Origin: Exiguobacterium qingdaonense
Lineage (GTDB): Bacteria > Bacillota > Bacilli > Exiguobacteriales > Exiguobacteriaceae
Direction: 5' to 3'
DNA length: 64,000 nucleotides
Assembly: GCF_018617855.1 (NCBI RefSeq)
Contig: NZ_JACSKY010000010.1
Location: 1 to 64,000, forward strand
The position numbers and the translations under genes were made by a program. Shown here piece by piece: positions 15,967 to 24,918 of the stretch. Position 1 is the first letter of the stretch, and each line of letters opens with the position of its first letter. The notes below the pieces were generated by a model, which did no database searches, was not told the DNA's origin, and worked only from the letters and a program-made list of their open reading frames with translations.

Positions 15967-17079
15967 ATGGCGATTTTGATTGTGGACGACGAACCGGTCA
16001 ATACGCTCGTACTCGAGCAATTGCTTCACCAGCACGACTATGAGACGATTTCGGTCTCAAGTGGGGAAGAAGCGCTCGATTTACTGATGGCCCCACAAGC
16101 CGCATCGCTGTATGATCTCGTCCTATTGGATGTCGAGATGCCCGGGATTTCAGGGATTGAGACGTGTAAACGGATTCGACAGATGGCGGATTACGAGGAG
16201 ATGCCGGTCATCATGGTTTCCGGGCGTACTGATGAGAAGCAGATCGCTGAAGGTTTAGACGCCGGAGCATCTGACTATACGACCAAACCAATTAAGGTGA
16301 CGGAGCTCCTGGCCAGAATTCGCTCTGCGCTTCGCTATAAGGCAGCGGTCGACGAGCGGAAGATTTATGAGGCCCGTCTCCAGTATGATTTGGACCTTGC
16401 CCAAAAGATTCAACAAAGTGCGCTCACTCCTCCGATCAGTAACGAAGAGATTGATGTTCGCGCCCTTTATTTGCCATCAAAAAAATTGGCAGGAGACATG
16501 TACGCCTGGTTTCAGGTCGCCCCAGACAGGTACGGGGTCATCATCTTCGATGTCATGGGACACGGGGTCTCATCGGCACTCATCACGATGGGGATCCGGT
16601 CGATTCTTCCGGGTCTTGTCGGAAACGTACAGTATCCGGTAGACGTCATGACCGAGTTGAACCGTCAGATGACGTTCCTGTTCTCGGGTGACGATATGCA
16701 TAGCTACTTTACGGCGGTCTATTGCTACATCGATACGACGAAGCGTCGAATCGAATATGTGAATGCGGGTCATCCACCGGTCATCGTGACGTCTGAAGCG
16801 GGGAACTGCCGACTTGAGACGACAGGGGTGCCGGTCGGCATGTTCGAGGAACCGAACTATGAATCAAAAGAGATTGCAATCACGCCCGATATGACGCTTC
16901 ATATGTACACCGACGGGCTCATGGAATGTTACAGCAAAGACATCGATGATGGGATTCGTTGGCTTGAGAAAGACGTCGGGTCATATGGACTCGATTACAG
17001 TCGGCACGTCGCAGAGCGGCTCGTTCCAAAGATTGAAATCGATGACGACCTGTGTCTCGTCACCGTTAAAATCACATGA
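15967..17079 (+). CDS. Response regulator fused to PP2C/SpoIIE-type serine phosphatase
   Basis: 370 residues. An N-terminal receiver domain has acidic Asp7/Asp8, phosphoacceptor Asp55 and Lys107. A linker helix follows, then an RsbU/SpoIIE-like PP2C domain with GDMYAWF and DVMGHGVSSAL metal-binding motifs and MYTDGLME near the end. Such proteins dephosphorylate STAS-type anti-anti-sigma factors, often in the general stress (SigB) pathway, under control of phosphorylation. No sigB operon is in view, so the target is unknown. ATG 15967 follows GGAAGGGA; the longer frame from 15919 has no RBS. Confidence 0.88.
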   Translation: MAILIVDDEPVNTLVLEQLLHQHDYETISVSSGEEALDLLMAPQAASLYDLVLLDVEMPGISGIETCKRIRQMADYEEMPVIMVSGRTDEKQIAEGLDAGASDYTTKPIKVTELLARIRSALRYKAAVDERKIYEARLQYDLDLAQKIQQSALTPPISNEEIDVRALYLPSKKLAGDMYAWFQVAPDRYGVIIFDVMGHGVSSALITMGIRSILPGLVGNVQYPVDVMTELNRQMTFLFSGDDMHSYFTAVYCYIDTTKRRIEYVNAGHPPVIVTSEAGNCRLETTGVPVGMFEEPNYESKEIAITPDMTLHMYTDGLMECYSKDIDDGIRWLEKDVGSYGLDYSRHVAERLVPKIEIDDDLCLVTVKIT

Positions 17080-17080
17080 T

Positions 17081-17111
17081 AAGAGCCTGACGCACGGTGC
17101 GTCAGGCTCTT
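17081..17111. terminator. Palindrome between two convergent genes
   Basis: A perfect 14-bp stem (17081-17094 with 17098-17111, loop CGG) sits between the phosphatase and corA stops. It has no clear T-run on either side, so termination is likely but not certain. Confidence 0.5.
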
Positions 17112-17116
17112 GGTCG

Positions 17117-18052
17117 TTAAAAATATCGTTTTCGCCAAAGGATATAAAAGGCGAGACCGGAAAAGCCAATCATCATCGTAATCGCCATGACGAATCCGAA
17201 CGGGTCCCCTTCCCATGGGACTTGAACGTTCATCCCGAAGATTCCAGAAATCATCGTCGGGATACTAAGGACGATGGTGATCGATGCCAAAAACTTCATG
17301 ACGAAGTTGACGTTGTTTGAGATGATCGACCCGAACGCCTCCATCTTGATGCTGATGATATCGTTATAAATCGATGCCATTTCCATCGCCTGTCGATGCT
17401 CGACGAAGACGTCCTCTAACAGTTCCTCGTCTTCTTCATGTTTTTCCAAACTTGGCGTCTTGACGATTCGTTCTAGGACGCTGTCGTTCGCCTTCAAGGA
17501 AGTCATGAAGTAGACGAGCGACTTTTGCAGATTCATCAATTGAAAAATCTCTTGGTTTCGCATCGAACGTTGCAACTCTTGTTCGAGCTCATCCATTCTT
17601 CGGTCGATTTGGCGCAAGAATCGTAAGTATGTCATACTTACTCGATGTAAAATTTGAAAGACGAAACGGCTCCGATAGTTCGTTCGGAACAATCGTGCCT
17701 TCCCGTTAGCGAATAAATTCAAGACATCAAGGTCACGTGAGCAGACGGTGATGAAGTGTCGTCCGGTCACGATGATACCGAGTGGGATGGTGTTATACGT
17801 GCGACCTGTGTCATCTTCTTCCACGTACGGGACATCGATGATCATAAGAAGCCCTTCATCATCTTTTTCAAAACGCGGTTTTTCTTCGATATCAAGTGGG
17901 TCGTAGACAAAGTCTTCTGGAATGCCGGACGCCTCGATGACTTGATCGGCCTCATCTTTTGTCGGATTCACGAGTTGAATCCAGCTCCCTTTATCAAAGT
18001 CTTCGATTTCATTCACGTGGCCCGATGCGTCAGTACGGTAAATCGTCAGCAT
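17117..18052 (-). CDS. corA: CorA family magnesium/divalent cation transporter
   Basis: 311 residues with the CorA layout: a large cytoplasmic alpha/beta domain, a long stalk helix, and two C-terminal membrane helices. The selectivity motif GMN is at residues 273-275 in the loop between them, and the tail ends in basic WRKRYF. It forms pentameric channels for Mg2+ (or Co2+/Ni2+/Zn2+ in some members). RBS AGGAGGAAG precedes ATG. Monocistronic. Confidence 0.9.
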   Translation of the reverse strand: MLTIYRTDASGHVNEIEDFDKGSWIQLVNPTKDEADQVIEASGIPEDFVYDPLDIEEKPRFEKDDEGLLMIIDVPYVEEDDTGRTYNTIPLGIIVTGRHFITVCSRDLDVLNLFANGKARLFRTNYRSRFVFQILHRVSMTYLRFLRQIDRRMDELEQELQRSMRNQEIFQLMNLQKSLVYFMTSLKANDSVLERIVKTPSLEKHEEDEELLEDVFVEHRQAMEMASIYNDIISIKMEAFGSIISNNVNFVMKFLASITIVLSIPTMISGIFGMNVQVPWEGDPFGFVMAITMMIGFSGLAFYILWRKRYF

Positions 18053-18199
18053 GCATCTTCCTCCTACCTTAACTCAATCTTATTATAGGTAGCCAAAACT
18101 TAGAGTGCAATCCAAAGCAGGAGTTTTTTTGTTTTCTCTCGAAAACATGTTACAGTAAAAGGGAACGGTTGGAACATCGTTTATTGAGGAGGGGTTAGA

Positions 18200-18571
18200 T
18201 TGACAGGAATGCCTGAAAACGCTTTGTTCAATGAACAAAAATTAGCGGAGCTCCATCAAATCGCAAATGGTAACATGGAATTTTTGAACAAAATTGCATC
18301 CACATATATTCAACAGTTCGAGGCGAAGTACCCTGAACTAAAAGCAGCTGTCGAGTCGAACGATTACAGTCGGGTCGAACAGCTCGCCCATCTGTTGAAA
18401 GGGGCATCATATTCGGTCGGGTTGGAACAGACGGCACTTCTTTTCCACGACCTTGAAGTGGCAGGGGAGAACGCGCATCTTGCCGGGGCCGATGAGACAT
18501 TGGCGACGATCGCCTCCCATAGTCAGCAGTTTTTGGTCGAGTGGAACCATCATTTCGAACAGCTCACATAA
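18200..18571 (+). CDS. Hpt domain phosphotransfer protein
   Basis: 123 residues that are almost entirely one histidine phosphotransfer domain, a four-helix bundle with the acceptor His64 in AHLLKGAS. Stand-alone Hpt proteins shuttle phosphate between a hybrid kinase and a response regulator. No hybrid kinase is nearby; the convergent neighbour is cheV. TTG 18200 is preferred since GAGGAGGGG stands at normal spacing; ATG 18209 would be too far. Confidence 0.8.
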   Translation: MTGMPENALFNEQKLAELHQIANGNMEFLNKIASTYIQQFEAKYPELKAAVESNDYSRVEQLAHLLKGASYSVGLEQTALLFHDLEVAGENAHLAGADETLATIASHSQQFLVEWNHHFEQLT

Positions 18572-18606
18572 AAAAAGTTTGCGACCGAGGAGGCGCAAAC
18601 TTTTTT
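18571..18606. terminator. Bidirectional terminator between the Hpt gene and cheV
   Basis: AAAAAAGTTTGCG (18571-18583) pairs with CGCAAACTTTTTT (18594-18606), so each strand has a T-run after the stem. It serves both convergent genes. Confidence 0.85.
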
Positions 18607-18607
18607 A

Positions 18608-19489
18608 TTACCCTACAAACTCATCAAGCGTCGCAATGAGAATGCCGATTTCTGGTTTCGTGATTTGGGCGTTCGCACCGACGGCCTCTCCTTTATGCTT
18701 CAAGTCGTTTGAGATGAGTGACGAGAAGATGATAATCGGAAGCGTTGCGTAGCGGTCCATCTCACGGAGACGCTTCGTCAAGTGAAGCCCATCCATTTGA
18801 GGCATCTCGATGTCCGTGATCAAGAGATCACACTCGGCTCCCTCTTTTTCAAACGCATCAAGCGCCTCTTTCCCGTTGTTGAAGATGGTCGTATTGAAAT
18901 AGCCGGCATCGTCTAGTGTATCGAGGATGAGTGTCCGGAGCATCTCGGAATCTTCAGCAATCCAAATGTTTTTATTCGAACGCTCACGTGCCCCGAGACG
19001 TTTGACCGATTCACGGGCCATAATATCCTTACGTGAGAGTTCGAGCGCGATCCGTTCATAGTCGAGCAAGATGATCATCTGGTCTCCTGTTTTGACGACG
19101 CCGTTCGTGATGCCTTGGACACCACGAGCGAGGTCTGACGGTGTATCGATCTGTTCCCAGGAGATGCGTTTAATCTCGGTCACTTGATCGACGCGAAGAA
19201 CCGATTTTTCACCGTTGAACTCACAGACGATCAAGCGGTCGTCACTGCCGACTTCACGGGGGTGACTGATGACCATCGGAAGGTCGATGACGGTCATGAC
19301 CTCTCCGCGCAACTCGATAAGCCCCATAATGGCTTCCGGTGTACCTGGGAGTGGGGTCAATGGCAGGATTGTGATGATTTCGCGTACTTTCATGACGTTG
19401 ATGCCGAACAAGAACGGTCCGGCCTGGAAAATTACGATTTCAAGCTCGTTCGTCCCTGCTTCAAGTAAAATGTTATGATCAGTGGTCAA
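18608..19489 (-). CDS. cheV: Chemotaxis coupling protein CheV
   Basis: 293 residues: an N-terminal CheW-like coupling domain (LEIVIFQAGPFLFGINVMKVREI ...) to about residue 155 and a C-terminal receiver domain with phosphoacceptor Asp226 in LLITDIEMPQMDG. CheV links chemoreceptors to CheA and, in B. subtilis, takes part in adaptation through its phosphorylation. TTG 19489 is the start, six bases after AGGAGGGA. A SigD-like promoter lies upstream on the same strand, which fits a motility gene. Confidence 0.93.
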   Translation of the reverse strand: MTTDHNILLEAGTNELEIVIFQAGPFLFGINVMKVREIITILPLTPLPGTPEAIMGLIELRGEVMTVIDLPMVISHPREVGSDDRLIVCEFNGEKSVLRVDQVTEIKRISWEQIDTPSDLARGVQGITNGVVKTGDQMIILLDYERIALELSRKDIMARESVKRLGARERSNKNIWIAEDSEMLRTLILDTLDDAGYFNTTIFNNGKEALDAFEKEGAECDLLITDIEMPQMDGLHLTKRLREMDRYATLPIIIFSSLISNDLKHKGEAVGANAQITKPEIGILIATLDEFVG

Positions 19490-19525
19490 TGGTAGTCCCT
19501 CCTATTTCACGTACTCTCTTCTATA

Positions 19526-19552
19526 CTATCGGTTTCGAATCGACGAATCTAA
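19526..19552 (-). promoter_or_regulatory. Possible SigD-type promoter of cheV
   Basis: On the minus strand the sequence reads TTAG, fifteen bases, then ACCGATAG, close to the flagellar sigma factor consensus TAAA-N15-GCCGATAA. It lies about 36 bases before the cheV start. Confidence 0.4.
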
Positions 19553-19606
19553 AGTAAAATACAGTCGAACATTCGTCAGAGTTCACAAAAAGTTTCATAG
19601 TAACCG

Positions 19607-19636
19607 TTTACATCTCATAAACTGAATCGTTATAGT
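19607..19636 (+). promoter_or_regulatory. Possible SigA promoter of gapN
   Basis: TTTACA (19607-19612), an 18-base spacer and TATAGT (19631-19636), located about 75 bases before the proposed ATG. Confidence 0.4.
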
Positions 19637-19711
19637 TGTCCAATGCAAAAGAATCTGCATACAATGGGGTTGGCAACGAGATATTACAGCTTACTCAGGA
19701 GGCAGATAGAG

Positions 19712-21148
19712 ATGATGAGTATGAACACATATCCATATTTATTGAATGGTCAATGGAAGGAATCTTCAAGTCAGGAAACGATCGAACTCGTTTCTCCTTA
19801 TAAAGAAGAAGTCGTAGGTCGCGTTCAGGCAATGTCGCGCGATGAAGTCGATGCAGCCATCCATGGCGCAAAACATGCACAGCAGGAATGGGCGACGCTC
19901 CCGGTCAACAAGCGTGCTGAACTGTTGTATGCATGGGCAGAAAAACTCGAGGAACGCGTAGATGAGATTGGTCAAATCATCATGCAGGAAGTCGGGAAAA
20001 ATTTGAACGATGCGAAGAAGGAAGTCGTGCGGACGGCTGAGATCATCCGTTACACGGCAGAAGAAGGCATCCGTTACAACGGTGGATTCATGCAAGGTGA
20101 TTCGTTCCCTGGTGGCTCGAAAAACAAGATGGCCATCATCAAGAAAGACGCACTCGGTGTCGTCCTCGCGATTTCACCATTTAACTATCCGGTAAACTTG
20201 GCTGCTGCGAAGATTGCGCCTGCGCTCGTCACAGGAAACGCGGTCGTCTTCAAACCGGCGACACAAGGTGCGATCAGTGGCATCAAGATGGTTGAGGCGC
20301 TTCACGATGCCGGTCTTCCAAAAGGTTTGTTGAACCTTGTGACGGGACGCGGGTCGGTCATCGGCGATTACTTGACGTCACACCCTGGTATCGACATGAT
20401 CACCTTCACAGGTGGTACGGGTACAGGTCAACACTTGTCACAACAAGCGTCGATGGTACCGGTCGTACTCGAGCTCGGCGGTAAAGACCCTGCCCTCGTC
20501 CTAGAGGATGCGGACTTGACGTTGGCGGCAGATCAAATCGTCAGCGGTGCATTCTCGTATTCTGGACAACGCTGCACGGCAATCAAGCGCGTCTTCGTCC
20601 TTGAAGATCAAGCGGATGAGCTCGTCGGCATGTTGAAAGAGCGCGTCGGAAAATTATCGGTCGGCTCACCGGAAGACAATAGCTTTATCGTGCCGTTAGT
20701 CGACGCGAAGTCTGCGGACTACGTGCAAGGCTTGATCGACGATGCGGTCAGCAAGAAAGCGACGGTCGTCCATGGGAATGAGCGTTCTGGAAACCTCATC
20801 CATCCAACGTTACTTGACAACGTGACGACGGACATGCGTGTCGCCTGGGAAGAACCGTTTGGACCAGTCCTTCCGGTCATCCGCGTTAAATCACTTGATG
20901 AGATGATCGCGCTCACGAATGAATCCGAGTTCGGTCTCCAAGCGAGCGTCTTCACACAAAACGTGAATAGCGCCTTCACGGTTGCTGACAAGTTAGAGGT
21001 CGGCACGGTTCAAGTGAACGGACGTACGGAACGTGGACCAGACCACTTCCCGTTCATCGGAGTCAAACAATCGGGACTCGGCGTTCAAGGGATCGGCCGT
21101 AGCCTTGAGACGATGACGCGTGACAAAGTAACGGTCATCAACCTATAA
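19712..21148 (+). CDS. gapN: NADP-dependent glyceraldehyde-3-phosphate dehydrogenase, non-phosphorylating
   Basis: 478 residues of the aldehyde dehydrogenase superfamily, closest in pattern to GapN: FSYSGQRCTAIKR with catalytic Cys288, VLELGGKDPALVLEDADL with Glu254, SPFNYP with Asn158, and the C-terminal VQVNGRTERGPDHFPF block. GapN oxidises glyceraldehyde 3-phosphate directly to 3-phosphoglycerate and makes NADPH. ATG 19712 lies nine bases after AGGAGG; the longer frame from 19643 has no RBS. The gene is alone and followed by a terminator. Confidence 0.88.
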   Translation: MMSMNTYPYLLNGQWKESSSQETIELVSPYKEEVVGRVQAMSRDEVDAAIHGAKHAQQEWATLPVNKRAELLYAWAEKLEERVDEIGQIIMQEVGKNLNDAKKEVVRTAEIIRYTAEEGIRYNGGFMQGDSFPGGSKNKMAIIKKDALGVVLAISPFNYPVNLAAAKIAPALVTGNAVVFKPATQGAISGIKMVEALHDAGLPKGLLNLVTGRGSVIGDYLTSHPGIDMITFTGGTGTGQHLSQQASMVPVVLELGGKDPALVLEDADLTLAADQIVSGAFSYSGQRCTAIKRVFVLEDQADELVGMLKERVGKLSVGSPEDNSFIVPLVDAKSADYVQGLIDDAVSKKATVVHGNERSGNLIHPTLLDNVTTDMRVAWEEPFGPVLPVIRVKSLDEMIALTNESEFGLQASVFTQNVNSAFTVADKLEVGTVQVNGRTERGPDHFPFIGVKQSGLGVQGIGRSLETMTRDKVTVINL

Positions 21149-21162
21149 GACACACATTTTGC

Positions 21163-21188
21163 GAGGGGGAGACATCTCCCTCTTTTTT
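21163..21188 (+). terminator. Terminator of gapN
   Basis: GAGGGGGAGA pairs with TCTCCCTC around a short loop, followed by six T ending at 21188. Confidence 0.7.
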
Positions 21189-21256
21189 GATTGATTGAAA
21201 ACGCATCTTTCAGACGGGTATAATAAAGAAAGACAGGATGAAGGGGTGGTGATGAC

Positions 21257-22231
21257 GTGGCGGACTGGATTTCAAGCCAACTGGCAAGACTCGATATCCC
21301 GACACCGTTCGAAGTCGGGAACGTGAACGTCTATATCGTTGAACATATGAGTCGATTTTTCATGGTCGACTGTGGGCCAGACACCGAAGAGGCATGGGTT
21401 TCGTTGAATCGACAGCTTGAAGAACTCGAACTGTCGTTGTCTCAGATCGACTTTTTGTTTTTGACACATCATCATGCCGACCATGCGGGACAAGCGTGGC
21501 GTCTCCGTGACGCGTCAATCCCGGTGTATGGGCACGAAAAGCTCGTTCGATACTTAGAACAGACCCCGAATTTTTTGAAGCGGGGTAACCACTTTTTACG
21601 TGAGCTGGCTCTTTCTTTCGGGGCACCGGCCCCACTCGTAGACAGATTACCAGATTATCGTGAGGCGCTTCGCTGGATCGGACCGACGACCGTCACATTG
21701 ACGTTCGGTGACGGGCAGGCGCTGACGTCTGACGGTGCGTGGCGGACGATTCATTTGCCGGGACATGCGAGCGACCAGCTTGGGTTGATTGGTCCGGGGG
21801 GACTTCTCATTGCTGGAGACCATTTGATTGATAAAGTCGAGCCGAACCCGCTCATCGAACAGCCGTATGACGGCGAAGGATTCGCCTCACCGGTCATTCT
21901 TTATATCGATTCGCTCAAAAAATTGCGAGACGTCGATTTGAAGCTCGTCGTCAGTGGGCATGGTGAACCGATTCATCATCCGAATGATTTGATTGAGAGT
22001 CGCATTCGTCAACGGTATGAACGCAGCGATCAATTGCTCGCTAGTTGGGAAGACGGACTCAGCGTGTTTGATTGGTCGATGAAGTTATACGGAAGAAAGA
22101 TGAGGCGAGGGATGCCGCTTGTCTTCAGTGAGGTGTTCGCGCGACTCAGTTTACTCGAAGAGCGCGGTGACATCGTGAGAAGTCGAGATGAGCAGAAATG
22201 GATTTATATAAAGAAGGAAGCGATGTCGTGA
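21257..22231 (+). CDS. Metallo-beta-lactamase fold hydrolase
   Basis: 324 residues. The metal site HHHADHAG is at residues 71-78, with further ligands in HLPGHASDQLG, LLIAGDHLID and VSGHGEPIHH; a helical C-terminal domain follows, as in glyoxalase II and LACTB2-like enzymes. It is probably a thioester or phosphodiester-type hydrolase; the substrate is unknown. GTG 21257 follows AAGGGGTGGTGA. It is the first gene of a seven-gene operon and overlaps the next gene by four bases (GTGA). Confidence 0.85.
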   Translation: MADWISSQLARLDIPTPFEVGNVNVYIVEHMSRFFMVDCGPDTEEAWVSLNRQLEELELSLSQIDFLFLTHHHADHAGQAWRLRDASIPVYGHEKLVRYLEQTPNFLKRGNHFLRELALSFGAPAPLVDRLPDYREALRWIGPTTVTLTFGDGQALTSDGAWRTIHLPGHASDQLGLIGPGGLLIAGDHLIDKVEPNPLIEQPYDGEGFASPVILYIDSLKKLRDVDLKLVVSGHGEPIHHPNDLIESRIRQRYERSDQLLASWEDGLSVFDWSMKLYGRKMRRGMPLVFSEVFARLSLLEERGDIVRSRDEQKWIYIKKEAMS

Positions 22232-22971
22232 AGCGAGTGGTCATTACAGGTGCGTCAAGCGGACTCGGAGCCGCGTTGGCGCATTCTTTTTATGAACAAG
22301 GGAATAAACTACTATTGATTGGCCGAAATGAAGAACGATTGAAAACCATCGCCAACTCGTGCGAGGGCGACTGGATGTGTGCGGATGTCGCGACATCGAG
22401 CGCACTCGTCGAAGAGGTGCTGGAGCGATTTGGGACGTTTGACATATGGGTCAACAATGCGGGCATGGCAGAGTTCGATTTAGTGCTAGACCAATCGACA
22501 GAAGTGCTCGAGGAGACGATGCGTGTGAATGCGATCGCGCCGATGCTCTATTCACGAGAATGTGCCCGTGTCATGAGGCAAGGAGGGCAAATCATCAACA
22601 TTTGCTCACAAGCGGCAAAAGTGCCGACCCCGAAATCGGCCGTCTATGCGGGGTCGAAGGCGGCGCTCTTGCAGTTCTCGAACGCACTGAGACTGGAGCT
22701 GAAACCGCTCGGCGTGCATGTCATGACGGTGAATCCCGGACCGATTGCCACATCATTCTTTGACCGGGCGGATAAGAGTGGTGCATATACCGAGAGTATA
22801 CAAGGAATCATGCTCGACCCGAAACGGTTGGCGGACGCGATTGTCAGAGGGAGTCGCAGAATGAAACGCGAGATCAACGCCCCTTGGTGGATGAATGTTG
22901 GCGCCACTCTGTACGCAATCTGCCCAAACATGTTCGAAAAGCTTGCAAAACGGGGATTTGAAAAAAAGTGA
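22228..22971 (+). CDS. SDR family oxidoreductase
   Basis: 247 residues. TGASSGLG is at residues 7-14, NNAG follows IWV, the catalytic serine is in INICSQAAK and the YxxxK in VYAGSKAAL. GTG 22228 overlaps the stop of the metallo-hydrolase by four bases and is preceded by AAGGAAG; the frame extends upstream to 22198 without support. The C-terminal WWMNVGATLYAICPNMFEKL suggests peripheral membrane contact, as in SDRs that act on lipid-like substrates. Second gene of the operon. Confidence 0.85.
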   Translation: MKRVVITGASSGLGAALAHSFYEQGNKLLLIGRNEERLKTIANSCEGDWMCADVATSSALVEEVLERFGTFDIWVNNAGMAEFDLVLDQSTEVLEETMRVNAIAPMLYSRECARVMRQGGQIINICSQAAKVPTPKSAVYAGSKAALLQFSNALRLELKPLGVHVMTVNPGPIATSFFDRADKSGAYTESIQGIMLDPKRLADAIVRGSRRMKREINAPWWMNVGATLYAICPNMFEKLAKRGFEKK

Positions 22972-22985
22972 CAAGGAGGAAGAGG

Positions 22986-24161
22986 ATGAAGACGTGGAAA
23001 CTATTATTCGCACTTATGATGCTTACATTCGTTGCAGCGTGTAGTAACGATCAACCGGTCGAGTTTTCGGATTCGTTCGAAACGGCTGTTGAGACAGCGG
23101 AAGGGACGACCGTGAACATGTACATGTGGGGTGGTGACGAAGGGATTAACGATTATATCGACGACTATGTGGCCCCGAGGGTCAACGAAGAGTATGGGGT
23201 TGAGTTGAACCGTGTCGCGATGGATACGGCGGAGTTTATTCGCCAGCTGTCGCTCGATCAAAAAGCGGATCGACAGGTCGGTACGATTGATGTCGTCTGG
23301 ATCAACGGTGACAATTTCAGAAATGCGAAACAAGCAGGACTACTTCGTGGAGGGTTGATGGAACGCGTCCCGAACGCCACATTGTTAAATGAGACGGCTC
23401 AACAGACGGACGCCGGCACACCGACGGATAACTTAGAGCTCGCGTGGGGTAACGTCCAGTTCATCCTGCATTATGATGCCGAACGGATTCAGAATCCACC
23501 GACCACCTTTGAGGAACTACGTCGCTGGACCGAAGACAACCCAGGTCGTTTCACGTATCCTGAAGTCAATGATTTCACAGGAAATGCATTCGTCCGGCAT
23601 CTTCTATACGAGCGTTATGGCGCGCAACTGACCGATGATCCTACGATTGATGAGGCATTTTGGGACGACTTGAAGGCATGGTCGCCTCATTTATGGAAAG
23701 AAGGACAGACGTATCCGAAAACGCTCGAACAGTTGGATCAACTCTATGCATCCGGAGAAGTCTGGATGACGATGGGCTTCAATGAACGACGAGCCGAGGC
23801 GGAGGTGACGAAAGGCATCTTCCCGAAAGAGACACGTGCCCTCCTTCTCGATCATTCCATCGCTTCGACGCACTTTTTGGCAATCCCGTTTAACGCACCG
23901 AATCCGGATGGGGCGCTCGTCTTGATACAAGAACTGTTGTCTCCGGATGCCCAGCTCGTCAAACAAGGTCCTGACTATTGGGGTGACGGGACATCTCTTG
24001 ACTTGACGAAACTCGATGAAGCGGACCGACAAGCGTTCAAAGAACTTGGTGACGGTGTGACGTATCCGGACACGGAACAGTTACGCGAACGTTCGATTCC
24101 AGACTATGGGCCGGACGTAATCGATGCTGTCCGCGAGGAGTGGCCTCGTGTTGCGAAGTAA
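22986..24161 (+). CDS. YnjB-like ABC transporter substrate-binding lipoprotein
   Basis: 391 residues with a lipoprotein signal peptide (hydrophobic stretch then VAAC, lipidated Cys19). The mature part has the periplasmic-binding type II pattern (NMYMWGGDEGINDYID ... IDVVWINGDNFRNAKQ ... EVWMTMGFNERRAE), close to the E. coli YnjB group (COG4134). Together with the next three genes it forms a YnjBCD-type importer of unknown substrate. ATG 22986 follows AAGGAGG; spacing from the SDR gene is 14 bases. The 3' end overlaps the first permease. Confidence 0.85.
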   Translation: MKTWKLLFALMMLTFVAACSNDQPVEFSDSFETAVETAEGTTVNMYMWGGDEGINDYIDDYVAPRVNEEYGVELNRVAMDTAEFIRQLSLDQKADRQVGTIDVVWINGDNFRNAKQAGLLRGGLMERVPNATLLNETAQQTDAGTPTDNLELAWGNVQFILHYDAERIQNPPTTFEELRRWTEDNPGRFTYPEVNDFTGNAFVRHLLYERYGAQLTDDPTIDEAFWDDLKAWSPHLWKEGQTYPKTLEQLDQLYASGEVWMTMGFNERRAEAEVTKGIFPKETRALLLDHSIASTHFLAIPFNAPNPDGALVLIQELLSPDAQLVKQGPDYWGDGTSLDLTKLDEADRQAFKELGDGVTYPDTEQLRERSIPDYGPDVIDAVREEWPRVAK

Positions 24162-24918
24162 CGTCGCCTTGACGATCATCGTCTCCCTCCTCCCCCTCGC
24201 TTCGCTCATTTTTCTTGGGATGGAAGCGTTGGGTACGGACTGGGGAGCGCTCTTTACGGATGAAACGTGGCGTGACAGCCTGTTCATCACCTTGTATGTA
24301 GTCGGTATATCCACTTTCCTGTCACTCGTGATCGGGACGTGGCTTGCGCGCGTGGTCGTTCAGAAAAGATGGCGATTCACCTCGGCCATCCTACGCATCC
24401 CGATGTTCGTCCCGCATATTGCAGCCGCTTATTTGTTTTGGCTATTGTTCAGCGGGGGAGGCATCGGTTGGGTCGAGGCGAATGAACGGAATTACATGAC
24501 CGTCATCTTGACGTACATATGGAAGGAGACCCCGTTCGTCTTTTTGATGATGCTCGGAACGTACGAGCAATTGAATCGGGGTTATGTAGAGATGGCAAAG
24601 ACGCTCCAGCTCTCGCGGTTTGATCAATTTAAACATGCGGAGTTCCCCTTTTTAATAAAGCCGCTACTCGATTCGACATGGATATTGATCGCCTTTGTTT
24701 CGTTCGCGTACGAGATTCCTGCCTTGCTCGGTGTGACTTATCCGAAGCTACTCGGTGTGCTCGCCTACGAACGGCTGTCGACGGGTTTGTATTTGGAAGC
24801 GACCGAGCCGTATGCGGTGGCGCTCATTTGGACGTGTCTCGTCGGAATGGGCGTGCTCGTGTCCTATATTCTCACCTCGTCGATTAGGCGCCGAATTGAG
24901 CGGGGGGTGAGACGATGA
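24148..24918 (+). CDS. ABC transporter permease, YnjC-like N-terminal half
   Basis: 256 residues with about six membrane helices and the EAA-type loop (YVEMAKTLQLSRFDQFKHAEFP) that contacts the ATPase. It corresponds to the first half of E. coli YnjC, which is one fused double-length permease. The start is GTG 24148 or TTG 24151, both behind GAGGAG, inside the end of the binding-protein gene. It overlaps the second permease by four bases. Confidence 0.82.
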   Translation: MLRSNVALTIIVSLLPLASLIFLGMEALGTDWGALFTDETWRDSLFITLYVVGISTFLSLVIGTWLARVVVQKRWRFTSAILRIPMFVPHIAAAYLFWLLFSGGGIGWVEANERNYMTVILTYIWKETPFVFLMMLGTYEQLNRGYVEMAKTLQLSRFDQFKHAEFPFLIKPLLDSTWILIAFVSFAYEIPALLGVTYPKLLGVLAYERLSTGLYLEATEPYAVALIWTCLVGMGVLVSYILTSSIRRRIERGVRR

